Assembly: GCF_020519665.1 (NCBI RefSeq)
Contig: NZ_CP084703.1
Span: 2,294,001-2,358,000 of the forward strand
Direction: 5' to 3'
DNA from: Bacillus shivajii
Lineage (GTDB): Bacteria > Bacillota > Bacilli > Bacillales > Salisediminibacteriaceae
DNA length: 64,000 nucleotides
Each line of letters begins with the position of its first letter. Position 1 is the first letter of the stretch. Shown here one piece after another: positions 1 through 8,888 of this stretch. The notes beneath the pieces were generated by a model that saw only the letters and a list, made by a program, of their open reading frames with translations, had not been told where the DNA came from and did no database searches. Both the position numbers and the translations under genes were made by a program.

Positions 1-408
1 AACTAATCCTCCATAGGCCACCATGTCTAATGAAATAATAAAGGCATCTGCTTGATCGCCATACTCGATCATCCACTCTATGATTTGCTCTGATAATCCA
101 CATGTTTTTTCGTTACCTAAGATTGAAAGAGGAGGGGTAATGAGATTTATCCCCCCTATAGTGGATAGATGTTGAGGTACAAACAGGTTTACAGGACGAT
201 TATCTAAAGGAACTAACATGACTGTCGGCCCATTTTCATATAAGTGATTGTTTTGATAATCTTCGCTAAGACTTTGAACAGAAATCTTATTTGCTGATCC
301 GTCTTCCGCCAATACATGCCCCTTATACAAACTAGAGGGTATAAATAATTGACTAATGATAAAAAGTATTATTACGTAAAGAAGTATATTGTTTCGAAGC
401 GGGATCAT
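1..408 (-). CDS. DUF4127 family protein, N-terminal part
   Basis: Only the first 136 codons are inside the window; the gene runs off the left edge. The start is an ATG at 406-408 behind a GGAGGAG ribosome binding site (complement of 414-422). The product begins with a hydrophobic stretch (NNILLYVIILFIISQLFI), so it is exported or membrane anchored. The mature part contains VMLVPLDNRPVN and later SLDMVAYGGLV, which I recognise as conserved N-terminal blocks of DUF4127, a family without a settled function. It is divergent from the surface-protein genes to its right. Confidence 0.75.
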   Translation of the reverse strand, partial: MIPLRNNILLYVIILFIISQLFIPSSLYKGHVLAEDGSANKISVQSLSEDYQNNHLYENGPTVMLVPLDNRPVNLFVPQHLSTIGGINLITPPLSILGNEKTCGLSEQIIEWMIEYGDQADAFIISLDMVAYGGLV

Positions 409-494
409 TTTTATCTCCTCCTTTAACTCTATCTTCAGAATAATGAAGTCTTACTACATAACCTTTCTATTATTTACAATTTTTATTTAAAAAA

Positions 495-523
495 TTGTCA
501 TTAGCATAAAGTAAAAATATGAA
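495..523 (+). promoter_or_regulatory. possible sigma-A promoter
   Basis: TTGTCA at 495-500 and TATGAA at 518-523 are separated by 17 bases and lie about 35 bases before the ATG at 559. The -10 match is only four of six, so this is a weak call. Confidence 0.35.
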
Positions 524-558
524 GAATTAAAAAATCCTCATAAGGGAGAGAATCGTTC

Positions 559-1167
559 ATGCGTTACATAATGAAGTATATTGTTTTAGCTTGTTTCTTA
601 GTTGTTAGCGTTAATCAATTAATGGCGTGTAATGTAAACAATGGAATAGAAGATCAGGATCAATTCCAAGGATTTGAAAACGATTTACCTTCAAATGAAG
701 AAATTCATAAAACAGAAGGTAAAGCGGAGATAGAAAAATCACCATTTAAAATAGATGATTTTATCGGAAGATGGAATGCTATATCGGATGAACAGATGAG
801 TGAATTATATATCAGCACTTTTGAGAGAAACGATAATAAGGATCAATTGATATATATTTCTACTTTTTCGAATGCATATATGTTATCCGTTACAACTACA
901 AGCGATCGTTATATAGAGAAGGTTAGTTTTCAAGGAAACGCTGTATCAGAAAATGAACGCTATTCTTTGTTAACAGGTTGGAGTCAAGTCATATTAATGA
1001 TTAATACTGACTTTGAATACTACGATGTAAACCAAATCTTCGACAAATTAGGTATTGATCCAAACGGATTTATTCCAGATGGAGAGCAGTTAATTGAATA
1101 CAGTGGATTACAGTACCGATTATCACATGATGGAAATAATTATTTATTTGAAGTCATTTATCCGTAA
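559..1167 (+). CDS. putative lipoprotein, unknown function
   Basis: A 202-residue protein. The ATG has AAGGGAGAG 8-9 bases upstream. The N-terminus is a signal peptide with a lipobox (NQLMAC), giving a predicted lipid-modified Cys24. A charged linker follows and then a compact alpha/beta domain of about 140 residues. I do not recognise the family. It is followed after 25 bases by the GH18-SLH gene on the same strand, so the two may be co-transcribed. Confidence 0.7.
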   Translation: MRYIMKYIVLACFLVVSVNQLMACNVNNGIEDQDQFQGFENDLPSNEEIHKTEGKAEIEKSPFKIDDFIGRWNAISDEQMSELYISTFERNDNKDQLIYISTFSNAYMLSVTTTSDRYIEKVSFQGNAVSENERYSLLTGWSQVILMINTDFEYYDVNQIFDKLGIDPNGFIPDGEQLIEYSGLQYRLSHDGNNYLFEVIYP

Positions 1168-1192
1168 ATTTAATTACAAAGAAGGGGAATTT

Positions 1193-2914
1193 ATGAGAAC
1201 ACTTTCATTTGTTATGATCAGCCTCATTACATTAATTTTGTTCACGATACCAATTTTTAAGCATTCAAATGCACAAGAAGATGAATTATTTAATATGACA
1301 TATGTTTATTTTGGAGGTCCAAATACATATATACAGCAAGTGGATGCAACTCAAGAAAGTTTGCATGTTGTTTCACCAAACTATTTTGATGTTTCTCCTG
1401 AAGGAAATTTAGATGTAACATGGATGCTTCGCACTTCTTTTATATCTGAAATGCATAAAAGAGGGATTAAAGTTGTTCCTTTCCTTGCGAACCACTGGGA
1501 CATTCAAGCAGGTATTAATGGACTAAAAAATAGGGAGAAATTAGCAAGGGATATAGCCTCAGCCATTGAACAGTACAATTTAGACGGAGTTAATGTAGAT
1601 ATTGAAGGTGTGGGACACCAGTACCGTGATGAGCATAACGACTTTATTCGCTTATTAAGAGAATACATTCCGAACGAAAAAGAATTATCAGTCGCTATAG
1701 CAGCTAATCCAAATGGATGGAATACAGGCTGGCATGGGATTTATGATGAGAAGGAATTAGCCGAATACTGTGATTATTTAATGATCATGGCTTATGATGA
1801 AAGCTGGGGAGGACCAGATAGTCCAATTGGCCCCGTGGCTAGTCTTAACTTTCAAGAGCGCTCTATACAGTATGTGTTAAATGAAGGAGTATCTAGTGAC
1901 CAAATTGTTTTAGGTCTCCCATTTTATGGGCGGATGTGGAAAACAGATGGTCCTACTATTGATGGTGATGAGATTTTGGGGATGGGATTAGCTCACAGGA
2001 GAGTTCCTGATTTTGTGTCGAAATATAACGGGAACATTAACTATGATGTTGATAGAAAGTCGGCTTCTGTATATTTTACAATCCCATCAGGGGAAGAAGA
2101 ATTTCAAGGTGGGAGACGGTTAACAGCAGGGGAATATGTAATCTGGTTTGATAATGAAGAAGCTAAGAAAGAAAAATTAAGATTACCACAACAATATGAT
2201 ATAAAAGGTACTGGTTCTTGGGCACTTTCATTAGAAAAAGAAAAGACTTGGGAATATTATACATCTTGGTTAAATGGTCATTTTTTACGAGATAATCCTT
2301 TTGAAGAAAACGACGAACCTGAAGATGATGTTGATGATCCTGACGAAGGAACAGAAGATACCGCAGATCTCACTTTTAATGATGTTCCATCTGGGTACTG
2401 GGGTGAGAAAAGCATTTTTAATGTTGCTCGCAGAGGCTGGATGGCAGGAACTGCACCTGCCCAATTTTCTCCGGAATCTGATTTAACTCGAGCCCAAGGC
2501 GCTGTGATATTAGTCCGTGCATTAGGATACGCTAATGCCACTCCTACTAATTATGTGTTTAGAGATACACACAATCATTGGGCTAAAAAGGATATTGAGA
2601 TTGCCCACGAACTTGGGATGGTTAATGGTATTGGAGATAATCGTTATGGCCCTGATGACCCATTAACAAGGGAACAACTAGCAGCTATTTTACAAAACAT
2701 CTTTGAATTCCCTTATGAAACGGTTGACAGAAATCCGTTTCCTGATATCAGAAAAGGAGATTGGTCATACGAGTCTGTATTAGCTATTTATCAGAATGGG
2801 TATTTGTCAGGTTTTCAAGACGGAACTTTTAGACCAAGAACTAAATCAAACAGAGCACAAATGGCTGCATTAATGGACAGAATGTCAGGTGAATTTGATG
2901 CAATCAACAACTAA
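1193..2914 (+). CDS. secreted GH18 glycosidase with three SLH domains
   Basis: A 573-residue exported hydrolase. I chose ATG 1193 over the longer frame because GAAGGGGAA lies just upstream and the protein then begins with a signal peptide (MRTLSFVMISLITLILFTIP). Residues about 35-370 form a glycosyl hydrolase family 18 barrel. The motif LDGVNVDIEG supplies Asp131, Asp136 and the catalytic acid Glu138. Related Bacillus enzymes act on chitin-like or peptidoglycan GlcNAc linkages. An acidic linker near residue 385 leads into three SLH repeats (about 392-570) that bind the secondary cell-wall polymer. The subtilase-SLH gene follows after 22 bases and has the same C-terminal design. Confidence 0.88.
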   Translation: MRTLSFVMISLITLILFTIPIFKHSNAQEDELFNMTYVYFGGPNTYIQQVDATQESLHVVSPNYFDVSPEGNLDVTWMLRTSFISEMHKRGIKVVPFLANHWDIQAGINGLKNREKLARDIASAIEQYNLDGVNVDIEGVGHQYRDEHNDFIRLLREYIPNEKELSVAIAANPNGWNTGWHGIYDEKELAEYCDYLMIMAYDESWGGPDSPIGPVASLNFQERSIQYVLNEGVSSDQIVLGLPFYGRMWKTDGPTIDGDEILGMGLAHRRVPDFVSKYNGNINYDVDRKSASVYFTIPSGEEEFQGGRRLTAGEYVIWFDNEEAKKEKLRLPQQYDIKGTGSWALSLEKEKTWEYYTSWLNGHFLRDNPFEENDEPEDDVDDPDEGTEDTADLTFNDVPSGYWGEKSIFNVARRGWMAGTAPAQFSPESDLTRAQGAVILVRALGYANATPTNYVFRDTHNHWAKKDIEIAHELGMVNGIGDNRYGPDDPLTREQLAAILQNIFEFPYETVDRNPFPDIRKGDWSYESVLAIYQNGYLSGFQDGTFRPRTKSNRAQMAALMDRMSGEFDAINN

Positions 2915-2936
2915 CAAGGGATAAGGGGAGATTACT

Positions 2937-4613
2937 ATGAGCAGGTTTATTTCAATCCTACTTGTATCTCTATTACTGCTCACATCTTGTCAATTCCAAA
3001 ACGAAGAGGGGATAACCCCCTTTGCCCAGGACGAGATGGAATTATTGTTAGAACAAGAGAGAGGTAAAGATTATGATCGAACGATTATTTTATTTCGTGA
3101 TGATATTGAAGAAGATGTAATTGAAGGGGTTGATGGAGTTGTCTTAAAGGAAGCAGATATAATTAAAATGGCAAGTGCCTATCTCCCAAAGGATGAAGTT
3201 AATAAACTTAAAAATCACCCAAATATTATTTCAATAGAAAAAGATCAAGTTGTACAAGCACTAAACCAAGATACAACTTGGGGATATGAACAAATCTTAA
3301 CTCCGCGTTCATACAACTCCGGATTAAGAGGGAAAGGTATAAAAATCTCAATCATCGATACTGGGATTGCTCCACATTATGATTTGTCAATTGCAGGCGG
3401 ACAATCTTTTGTTGACTATACAAATTCTTATTCTGATGATAACGGTCATGGAACACATATTGCAGGCATTATTGCTGCCCTAGATAACAATAGAGGGATT
3501 ATAGGAGTGGCACCAGAAGCTGAAATCTATGCACTTAAGGTTCTAAATCAAAATGGCTTAGGCTACCTTTCTGACATTATTGCGGCCATTGATTGGTCAG
3601 TTAAAAATAACATGGATATTATTAACTTGAGTTTAGGGTTGTATAATCATTCCACTGCATTAAATCGAGCAGTTGATAACGCATATAATTCGAATATTCT
3701 CCTTGTTGCAGCTGGGGGGAATGATGGAAACCCGAATGGAACTGGTGATAATGTTGCTTACCCAGCCAGGTACAACTCTACGATTGCTATAGCTGCAACG
3801 GATACACATAATAGGAGAGCTAACTTTTCTGCCACAGGAAGTCTAATTGAACAAAGTGCTCCTGGTGTTGCGATATACAGTACATATTTAAATAATACTT
3901 ATACAAATATGAATGGTACAAGTATGGCAACGCCTTTTGCAGCTGGAGTTCTTGCTTTAATAAAACAAGCGAATCCAAGGTTAAGTGCTAATGAACTGCG
4001 AAATATTTTAAATAAAACTTCTATTGACCTTGGACAGACAGGAAGAAATGCGTGGTATGGATTTGGCCTCGTTCAATCACCTGTTTTTCTTACAGATATA
4101 TCTAATCATTGGGCATATAAAGATATAGTAGAAGTGTTTCATTTTGGTTGGATGAGAGGTACTAGAGAAGGAACTTTTTCTCCTGAGCTTAATTTAACGA
4201 GAGCGCAAGCGGCAGCTATTTTAGTAAGGGCATTAGATTTGGACTATCTTGAAGGAGATTTACCGACCTTTCATGATATAGAAGGACACTGGGCTCAGGA
4301 AGAGATGGAAATTATCAGTCAGCATCGATATATTCGCGGTATTGCAGAAAACACTTTTTCACCTGATACTACAGTTACGAGAGAGCAAATGGCAGCGATT
4401 CTTGTTAGGATATTAAATTTAAATAGAACAGATGAAATGGAGAATCCATTTATAGACGTAAATGAGGGACATTGGGCTGCTGATGATGTGATTACTGCTA
4501 CTTACTACAAAATCTTCCGCGGATTAACACATAATACCTTTGGTGGGGAAGCCGTCGTTACTCGTGCACAAATGGCTGCACTAATGAATAGGATTTCAGA
4601 TCAAATAACCTAA
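2937..4613 (+). CDS. subtilisin-like serine protease with SLH domains and lipobox
   Basis: A 558-residue S8 family protease. The N-terminus has a lipoprotein signal (LLLLTSCQ). An I9-type propeptide occupies about residues 40-105. The catalytic triad is Asp141 (IIDTGI), His171 (NGHGTHIAG) and Ser329 (NGTSMATPFAAG). Residues about 385-555 are three SLH domains. The ribosome binding site is AAGGGGAG before ATG 2937. Carrying both a lipid anchor and wall-binding repeats is unusual, because the protein would be tethered at the membrane and the wall together. It may process neighbouring surface proteins or degrade external protein. Confidence 0.88.
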   Translation: MSRFISILLVSLLLLTSCQFQNEEGITPFAQDEMELLLEQERGKDYDRTIILFRDDIEEDVIEGVDGVVLKEADIIKMASAYLPKDEVNKLKNHPNIISIEKDQVVQALNQDTTWGYEQILTPRSYNSGLRGKGIKISIIDTGIAPHYDLSIAGGQSFVDYTNSYSDDNGHGTHIAGIIAALDNNRGIIGVAPEAEIYALKVLNQNGLGYLSDIIAAIDWSVKNNMDIINLSLGLYNHSTALNRAVDNAYNSNILLVAAGGNDGNPNGTGDNVAYPARYNSTIAIAATDTHNRRANFSATGSLIEQSAPGVAIYSTYLNNTYTNMNGTSMATPFAAGVLALIKQANPRLSANELRNILNKTSIDLGQTGRNAWYGFGLVQSPVFLTDISNHWAYKDIVEVFHFGWMRGTREGTFSPELNLTRAQAAAILVRALDLDYLEGDLPTFHDIEGHWAQEEMEIISQHRYIRGIAENTFSPDTTVTREQMAAILVRILNLNRTDEMENPFIDVNEGHWAADDVITATYYKIFRGLTHNTFGGEAVVTRAQMAALMNRISDQIT

Positions 4614-4737
4614 TTAAAGTAATTTAGGAGTATATTTTTAATAAATAGATACATTTAACAGTTATATGAGCCGCGTGAATTACACATCCATAAGAATAAA
4701 CGAACTTTAACACATAATATATAAAGGGGGAGTATTT

Positions 4738-6333
4738 ACGCGTTATATAACTTTTTTAATCATCATCAGTCTATTAATTTCAGGATGTACAAATCAACAA
4801 ATTCAGGATGAGAAATCCAATCAGTATGAACAGCAATCAATACATCAACACGATGAACAATATAGTCAAAATCACCCTTTAAATGATGAAATTAATAAAC
4901 AACATTTAGTTGAAAGTGAAGAGGATTACACAATAGATTTTGGTGAAGATTATATCCGTGATCTTAGAAAAGAACATGGCACTCTTTACTCCGAAAATGA
5001 TCATGGTACACAAAGTCTAACAGGCCTTACGGCTAATGAGGTGAATATCGTTGTTAATAGAGTTAACTTAAATTTAAACCCGAGCCCATTCATCGAAAAT
5101 GGAGTAACCTTTATTCCCATTCGTGCAATCTCTACTCATTTTGGTGCAGGTGTATCATGGAATGGGGAAGATAGATCCGTTAGTATCAACAAAGGGGAAA
5201 CAAATATCTCATTTGTTGTAGGGCAGACTACTGCAAAAGTAAATGAAAGACAAGTTAATGTACCACCATCTAGAATTGTGAATAAATTTACATTTGTACC
5301 AGTTCGTTTCATCTCTGAAACATTTGGCTACGACGTTGAATGGAACGGAAAGACATGGTCAGTTTTCATTGAATCCACACCAAACACTTATACAGTTGTA
5401 TCTGGTGATAATTTATGGAGTATTTCAAACAAGTTTGGTATTTCAGTTCATGACTTACGAAACATTAATAACTTACAAAATGATGTCTTACAAGTTGGGC
5501 AAACTTTAATTGTTTCTACTCAAGAAATAGCCGAACCAGATACTACACCCCCCCAAGAGGAAACATTGCATTATACCGTCGTTTCTGGAGATACATTAAG
5601 CCGAATTGCGAGCAGGTTTAATACAACCGTTGAAACGATTATGACTGAAAATAATTTAACTTCTGATAAGATTCTTGTTAATCAAGTATTACGAATTACA
5701 ACTACAGTAGGCCAAGATCCTGGAACAGTTGAACAAGGTGTCACAAAGACATACACCACACATACTGTTCAGTCTGGAGATAATGCTTGGAATATAAGTA
5801 TTCAATATGGCATACCAATGCTTGAGTTATTACAAGTAAATAATTTATCCTTAAACAGTACCCTTTTCATTGGGCAAAGACTAACGATTCCAGTATATGA
5901 CATCCCTGTTAAGCCAGTTGTAAGTTCACGTCATGGTGAATTTTTAGACTGGTGGACAGAAGCAAGATATGTATTCCCTATTGGAAAAGAAGCAACTGTA
6001 ACAGACTTTCAATCTGGTCGTACATTTAGAATCAGACATACGATGGGAGGAAATCATGCTGATTGTGAGCCATTATCGTCAACAGATGCTGAAACAATGA
6101 GACAGTTATGGGGGGGCACATACAGTTGGACACCAAGAGCAGTTATTATAACAGTTGATGGAAGAAGGCTGGCTGCTGCGATGCATTCTTTCCCACATGG
6201 AGATCATATTATTAGAAACAATAATTATCCAGGTCATTTCTGCATTCACTTCTTAAATAGTACACGCCACAATGACGGACTTGTACAAGCTTCCATGCAA
6301 ACTCAAGTAAGGGTCGCAGCTGGAGTGAATTAA
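4738..6333 (+). CDS. LysM lipoprotein with copper-amine-oxidase-type stalk; apparent ACG start
   Basis: The frame is open from the stop at 4708 to 6333. No ATG, GTG or TTG lies between that stop and a clear lipoprotein signal peptide (RYITFLIIISLLISGC). The only codon at the right distance from the strong AAAGGGGGAG site (4723-4732) is ACG 4738. The first canonical start, GTG 5041, would remove the signal peptide and has no comparable site. The product (531 residues) has a charged spacer, two copper-amine-oxidase N-domain-like repeats (about 100-215), three LysM domains that bind peptidoglycan, and a C-terminal domain with conserved His, Asp and Cys (HADCEPLS, GHFCIHFLNS). I cannot name that last domain. 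Confidence 0.8.
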   Translation, partial: TRYITFLIIISLLISGCTNQQIQDEKSNQYEQQSIHQHDEQYSQNHPLNDEINKQHLVESEEDYTIDFGEDYIRDLRKEHGTLYSENDHGTQSLTGLTANEVNIVVNRVNLNLNPSPFIENGVTFIPIRAISTHFGAGVSWNGEDRSVSINKGETNISFVVGQTTAKVNERQVNVPPSRIVNKFTFVPVRFISETFGYDVEWNGKTWSVFIESTPNTYTVVSGDNLWSISNKFGISVHDLRNINNLQNDVLQVGQTLIVSTQEIAEPDTTPPQEETLHYTVVSGDTLSRIASRFNTTVETIMTENNLTSDKILVNQVLRITTTVGQDPGTVEQGVTKTYTTHTVQSGDNAWNISIQYGIPMLELLQVNNLSLNSTLFIGQRLTIPVYDIPVKPVVSSRHGEFLDWWTEARYVFPIGKEATVTDFQSGRTFRIRHTMGGNHADCEPLSSTDAETMRQLWGGTYSWTPRAVIITVDGRRLAAAMHSFPHGDHIIRNNNYPGHFCIHFLNSTRHNDGLVQASMQTQVRVAAGVN

Positions 6334-6353
6334 CACACTTTAATTAAAAACTA

Positions 6354-6401
6354 AAAGAAGCTGACTCAAAAAAGTGCATCCACTTATGAGTCAGCTTCTT
6401 T
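6354..6401. terminator. bidirectional terminator
   Basis: A 15-bp perfect stem (6354-6368 with 6387-6401, AAAGAAGCTGACTCA) lies between the convergent LysM and NlpC genes, with T-rich sequence on both exits. Confidence 0.88.
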
Positions 6402-6412
6402 ACTAAATAACA

Positions 6413-7420
6413 TTAATTTAATGCCCGATATAAAAACACCGTAAATTCTGCTCGTGTAATAGGATCATCAGGTCTGAATGTTCCATCAACGTATCCAACC
6501 GTTATACCATTTGATGCCATTTGCTGAACTTGATCATATGCCCAGTGGTTAGAAGTTATATCAGTGAAATCTTGTTCTTGATATTCAGATGACCATTCAA
6601 AGACACGCTCAAATACAGCTGATACTTCTGCTCGGGTCATTGGTTGTTCAGGTCTAAACGTTCCATCATTAAATCCACCAAAATACCCCGCATCATTTAC
6701 TGCGGAAATCACATTAACTGCCCAATGGTCTGAAGGAACATCACTGAAGTTGTTGTTATTTGAATCATTTAAACTTTTTACTCTAGAAATTACAGCTGCT
6801 ACACTTGCACGATTTATATGTTCTTCTGGTCGGTAAAAACTGTTTTTAAAACCTACAATATAACCGTTCTTGCTAATATTCGTAATTTCATGTTTTGCCC
6901 AATATGAGTTACTTACATCATGAAACTGCCCTGCAGGTAATGGTTCAGGTGGTAAAGGTGCATCTTCAATAATTCTTCTTGCTCCTATGTAACGTGGACT
7001 CCAATACAAATTCCCAAGTGATGTAATCTCTACGCCTCTTGATGATCCTGAATGAATAAATTGGTTATTGCCAATGTAAATACCGTTGTGTGATGGACTC
7101 ACACCAGTTGTGTTAAAGAAAACGATATCTCCTGGTTTTAGCTCATTTCTATTAACCGCTCTACCTTCATTAATTTGTGTACTAGTCGTTCGAGATAATG
7201 TAATTCCCGCTTCACGGTATACGTATTTAACAAACCCGGAACAATCAAATCCAGCAGTTGATGTACCTCCCCAAAGGTAAGGAACTCCTATATAATTTTT
7301 TGAAATATTTACAATATCTTGTCTAAGACTATTAGCTTCTGCCTGCTGTGATGATAAGAATAGTGATGTGAATAACAATATAAATGAAAAACTAATGATT
7401 GTAATGTTCCTTTTAGCCAT
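6413..7420 (-). CDS. secreted NlpC/P60 peptidoglycan endopeptidase with three SLH domains
   Basis: A 335-residue exported hydrolase with signal peptide (about 1-29). The NlpC/P60 domain (about 31-150) has the catalytic Cys60 in FDCSGFVKY and His111 in SHNGIYIG, with a further His123. Such enzymes cut gamma-D-Glu to diamino acid bonds in peptide stems. Residues about 165-335 are three SLH domains for wall attachment. It is the third SLH-anchored enzyme in this stretch but is transcribed towards the others. The start is ATG 7420; the upstream AAAGGATAGGA is a reasonable ribosome binding site. Confidence 0.88.
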   Translation of the reverse strand: MAKRNITIISFSFILLFTSLFLSSQQAEANSLRQDIVNISKNYIGVPYLWGGTSTAGFDCSGFVKYVYREAGITLSRTTSTQINEGRAVNRNELKPGDIVFFNTTGVSPSHNGIYIGNNQFIHSGSSRGVEITSLGNLYWSPRYIGARRIIEDAPLPPEPLPAGQFHDVSNSYWAKHEITNISKNGYIVGFKNSFYRPEEHINRASVAAVISRVKSLNDSNNNNFSDVPSDHWAVNVISAVNDAGYFGGFNDGTFRPEQPMTRAEVSAVFERVFEWSSEYQEQDFTDITSNHWAYDQVQQMASNGITVGYVDGTFRPDDPITRAEFTVFLYRALN

Positions 7421-7927
7421 ACATAAATCCTATCCTTTCTAAGATGTCTCTACTAACCTTTTAGTTTTAGTGAATATCCAATTCTAGCACGAAGTATATT
7501 ACAATATAGTTACAAGTAGATAACAAGTTCTGAATATAGATAGTAAATAATGGTCCTCTTTGATGATAATTGGCATAAATTCCATATAACAGGATTGGGA
7601 TTTGTCGATTCTTAGTGGATAACAATAAAACTATCGTATCAATAAATAATAGATTAAATTAATGAGTGAGAATATGTTAAGGGGGCGATGTGGAAATGAA
7701 GGAATGTGTGACAAAAGTTATAAATAGTCATAATTATTATTGGTTCGTTCATATTACCAAGTTACTATTTTCGATGTATAATATACAGAGTATAATTATA
7801 AAAAAAATGTACTTACTTATATATTTTATTCAACGCATTAAAAGTAATTGTTGTATTCTACATGAATGAAAAGAATGGCTGATACCCATATTATGATAGC
7901 CAAAGGTTTAGAAAGAAGGAGATATTT
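7421..7927. other. intergenic region
   Basis: AT-rich divergent spacer between the NlpC-SLH gene and the EamA gene. It must hold both promoters. I see no structured RNA or known operator, only the marginal small frame listed separately. Confidence 0.5.
7696..7869 (+). CDS. marginal small ORF
   Basis: A 57-codon frame beginning ATG, with GGGGG about ten bases upstream. The product is aromatic- and lysine-rich (starts MKECVTKVINSHNYYW) without a recognisable signal or domain. The base composition does not differ from noncoding DNA, so it may be chance. Confidence 0.2.
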   Translation: MKECVTKVINSHNYYWFVHITKLLFSMYNIQSIIIKKMYLLIYFIQRIKSNCCILHE

Positions 7928-8872
7928 CTGTCACGTTCAATCACTTATAGCTTACTGATGATTGTTATGGTGATATGGGGACTGAATGTCGTTGCTGTAA
8001 AGTTTTTGGTGGAGCATTTTCCACCCGTAGCTATGCAAGGTTCTCGTATTTTTATAGCAGGGATTGTAGCAATCATCGTTTTATATTTTCTTAAAGACTT
8101 ACGAAAACTATCAAAAACAGAATGGTTTTACACCATCCTCGCAGCAATGTTAGGCCAACTAGCCCATCACTCTTTATTAGCAATTGGGCTAGTAGAAACA
8201 TCCGCATCGAATGCTTCATTAATACTAGGTTTAATACCACTTACAACTGCGATTCTCGCAATGATCTTTTTTCACGACCCGTTTACGTGGATAAGGGCGA
8301 TTGGTATTGGTTTTGGTATGATTGGCGTTACTGTTGTCGTATTAAATAATGGTCATGTAGATACGATTTCTCGAGGCGACCTATTTGTTTTCACTTCGAT
8401 GCTGGCACAAGCATTCAGTTTTATACTGATTAAAAAGGTAACAAAGACGTTATCTTCAAGGCAAATGACAGCTGTCATGTTACTTATCGGATCGTTACTC
8501 TTATTAGGAGTGAGTTTCATCATCGAACCTAATGGAATGAATCAAATGAATTCACGTTCATCAGTCGTATGGAGTGTCTTTTTCCTGTCTGCTATCTTTG
8601 CAACAGGATTAGGTCATATTTTATATAATGCAGCCATTCACAATATTGGTGCCGGTCAAACAGCCATATTTAATAACTTTGTCCCATTTTTCGCTCTAAT
8701 TGGTGCGTTTTTCTTTTTAGGGGAATCGATCTTTTTCACACAAATAATTGGATTTATTTTTATCGTACTTGGCGTGTTATTTGGGACCGGTTATATAGAG
8801 GAAAGATTAAAACAACGTACAAATAAAAAAGAAGAGATGAACAACAAAACGATGAATGACCATTCTGCTTAA
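7928..8872 (+). CDS. EamA/DMT family transporter; apparent CTG start
   Basis: A ten-helix drug/metabolite transporter of about 314 residues with two EamA repeats. The substrate cannot be told from sequence. The first ATG in frame (7958) lies inside the first membrane helix and has no ribosome binding site. AAGGAGAT at 7917-7924 instead places initiation at CTG 7928, giving SRSITYSLLMIVMVIWGLN, the usual EamA N-terminus. The C-terminus is a short charged tail. The AlaX gene follows after 16 bases and is probably co-transcribed. Confidence 0.85.
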   Translation: MSRSITYSLLMIVMVIWGLNVVAVKFLVEHFPPVAMQGSRIFIAGIVAIIVLYFLKDLRKLSKTEWFYTILAAMLGQLAHHSLLAIGLVETSASNASLILGLIPLTTAILAMIFFHDPFTWIRAIGIGFGMIGVTVVVLNNGHVDTISRGDLFVFTSMLAQAFSFILIKKVTKTLSSRQMTAVMLLIGSLLLLGVSFIIEPNGMNQMNSRSSVVWSVFFLSAIFATGLGHILYNAAIHNIGAGQTAIFNNFVPFFALIGAFFFLGESIFFTQIIGFIFIVLGVLFGTGYIEERLKQRTNKKEEMNNKTMNDHSA

Positions 8873-8888
8873 AAGGAGCGAAAAAAGA

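Noticed and set aside
1094-1192. Longer N-terminus of the GH18-SLH gene
   Set aside because: It overlaps the preceding lipoprotein gene in another frame and hides a good signal peptide and ribosome binding site.
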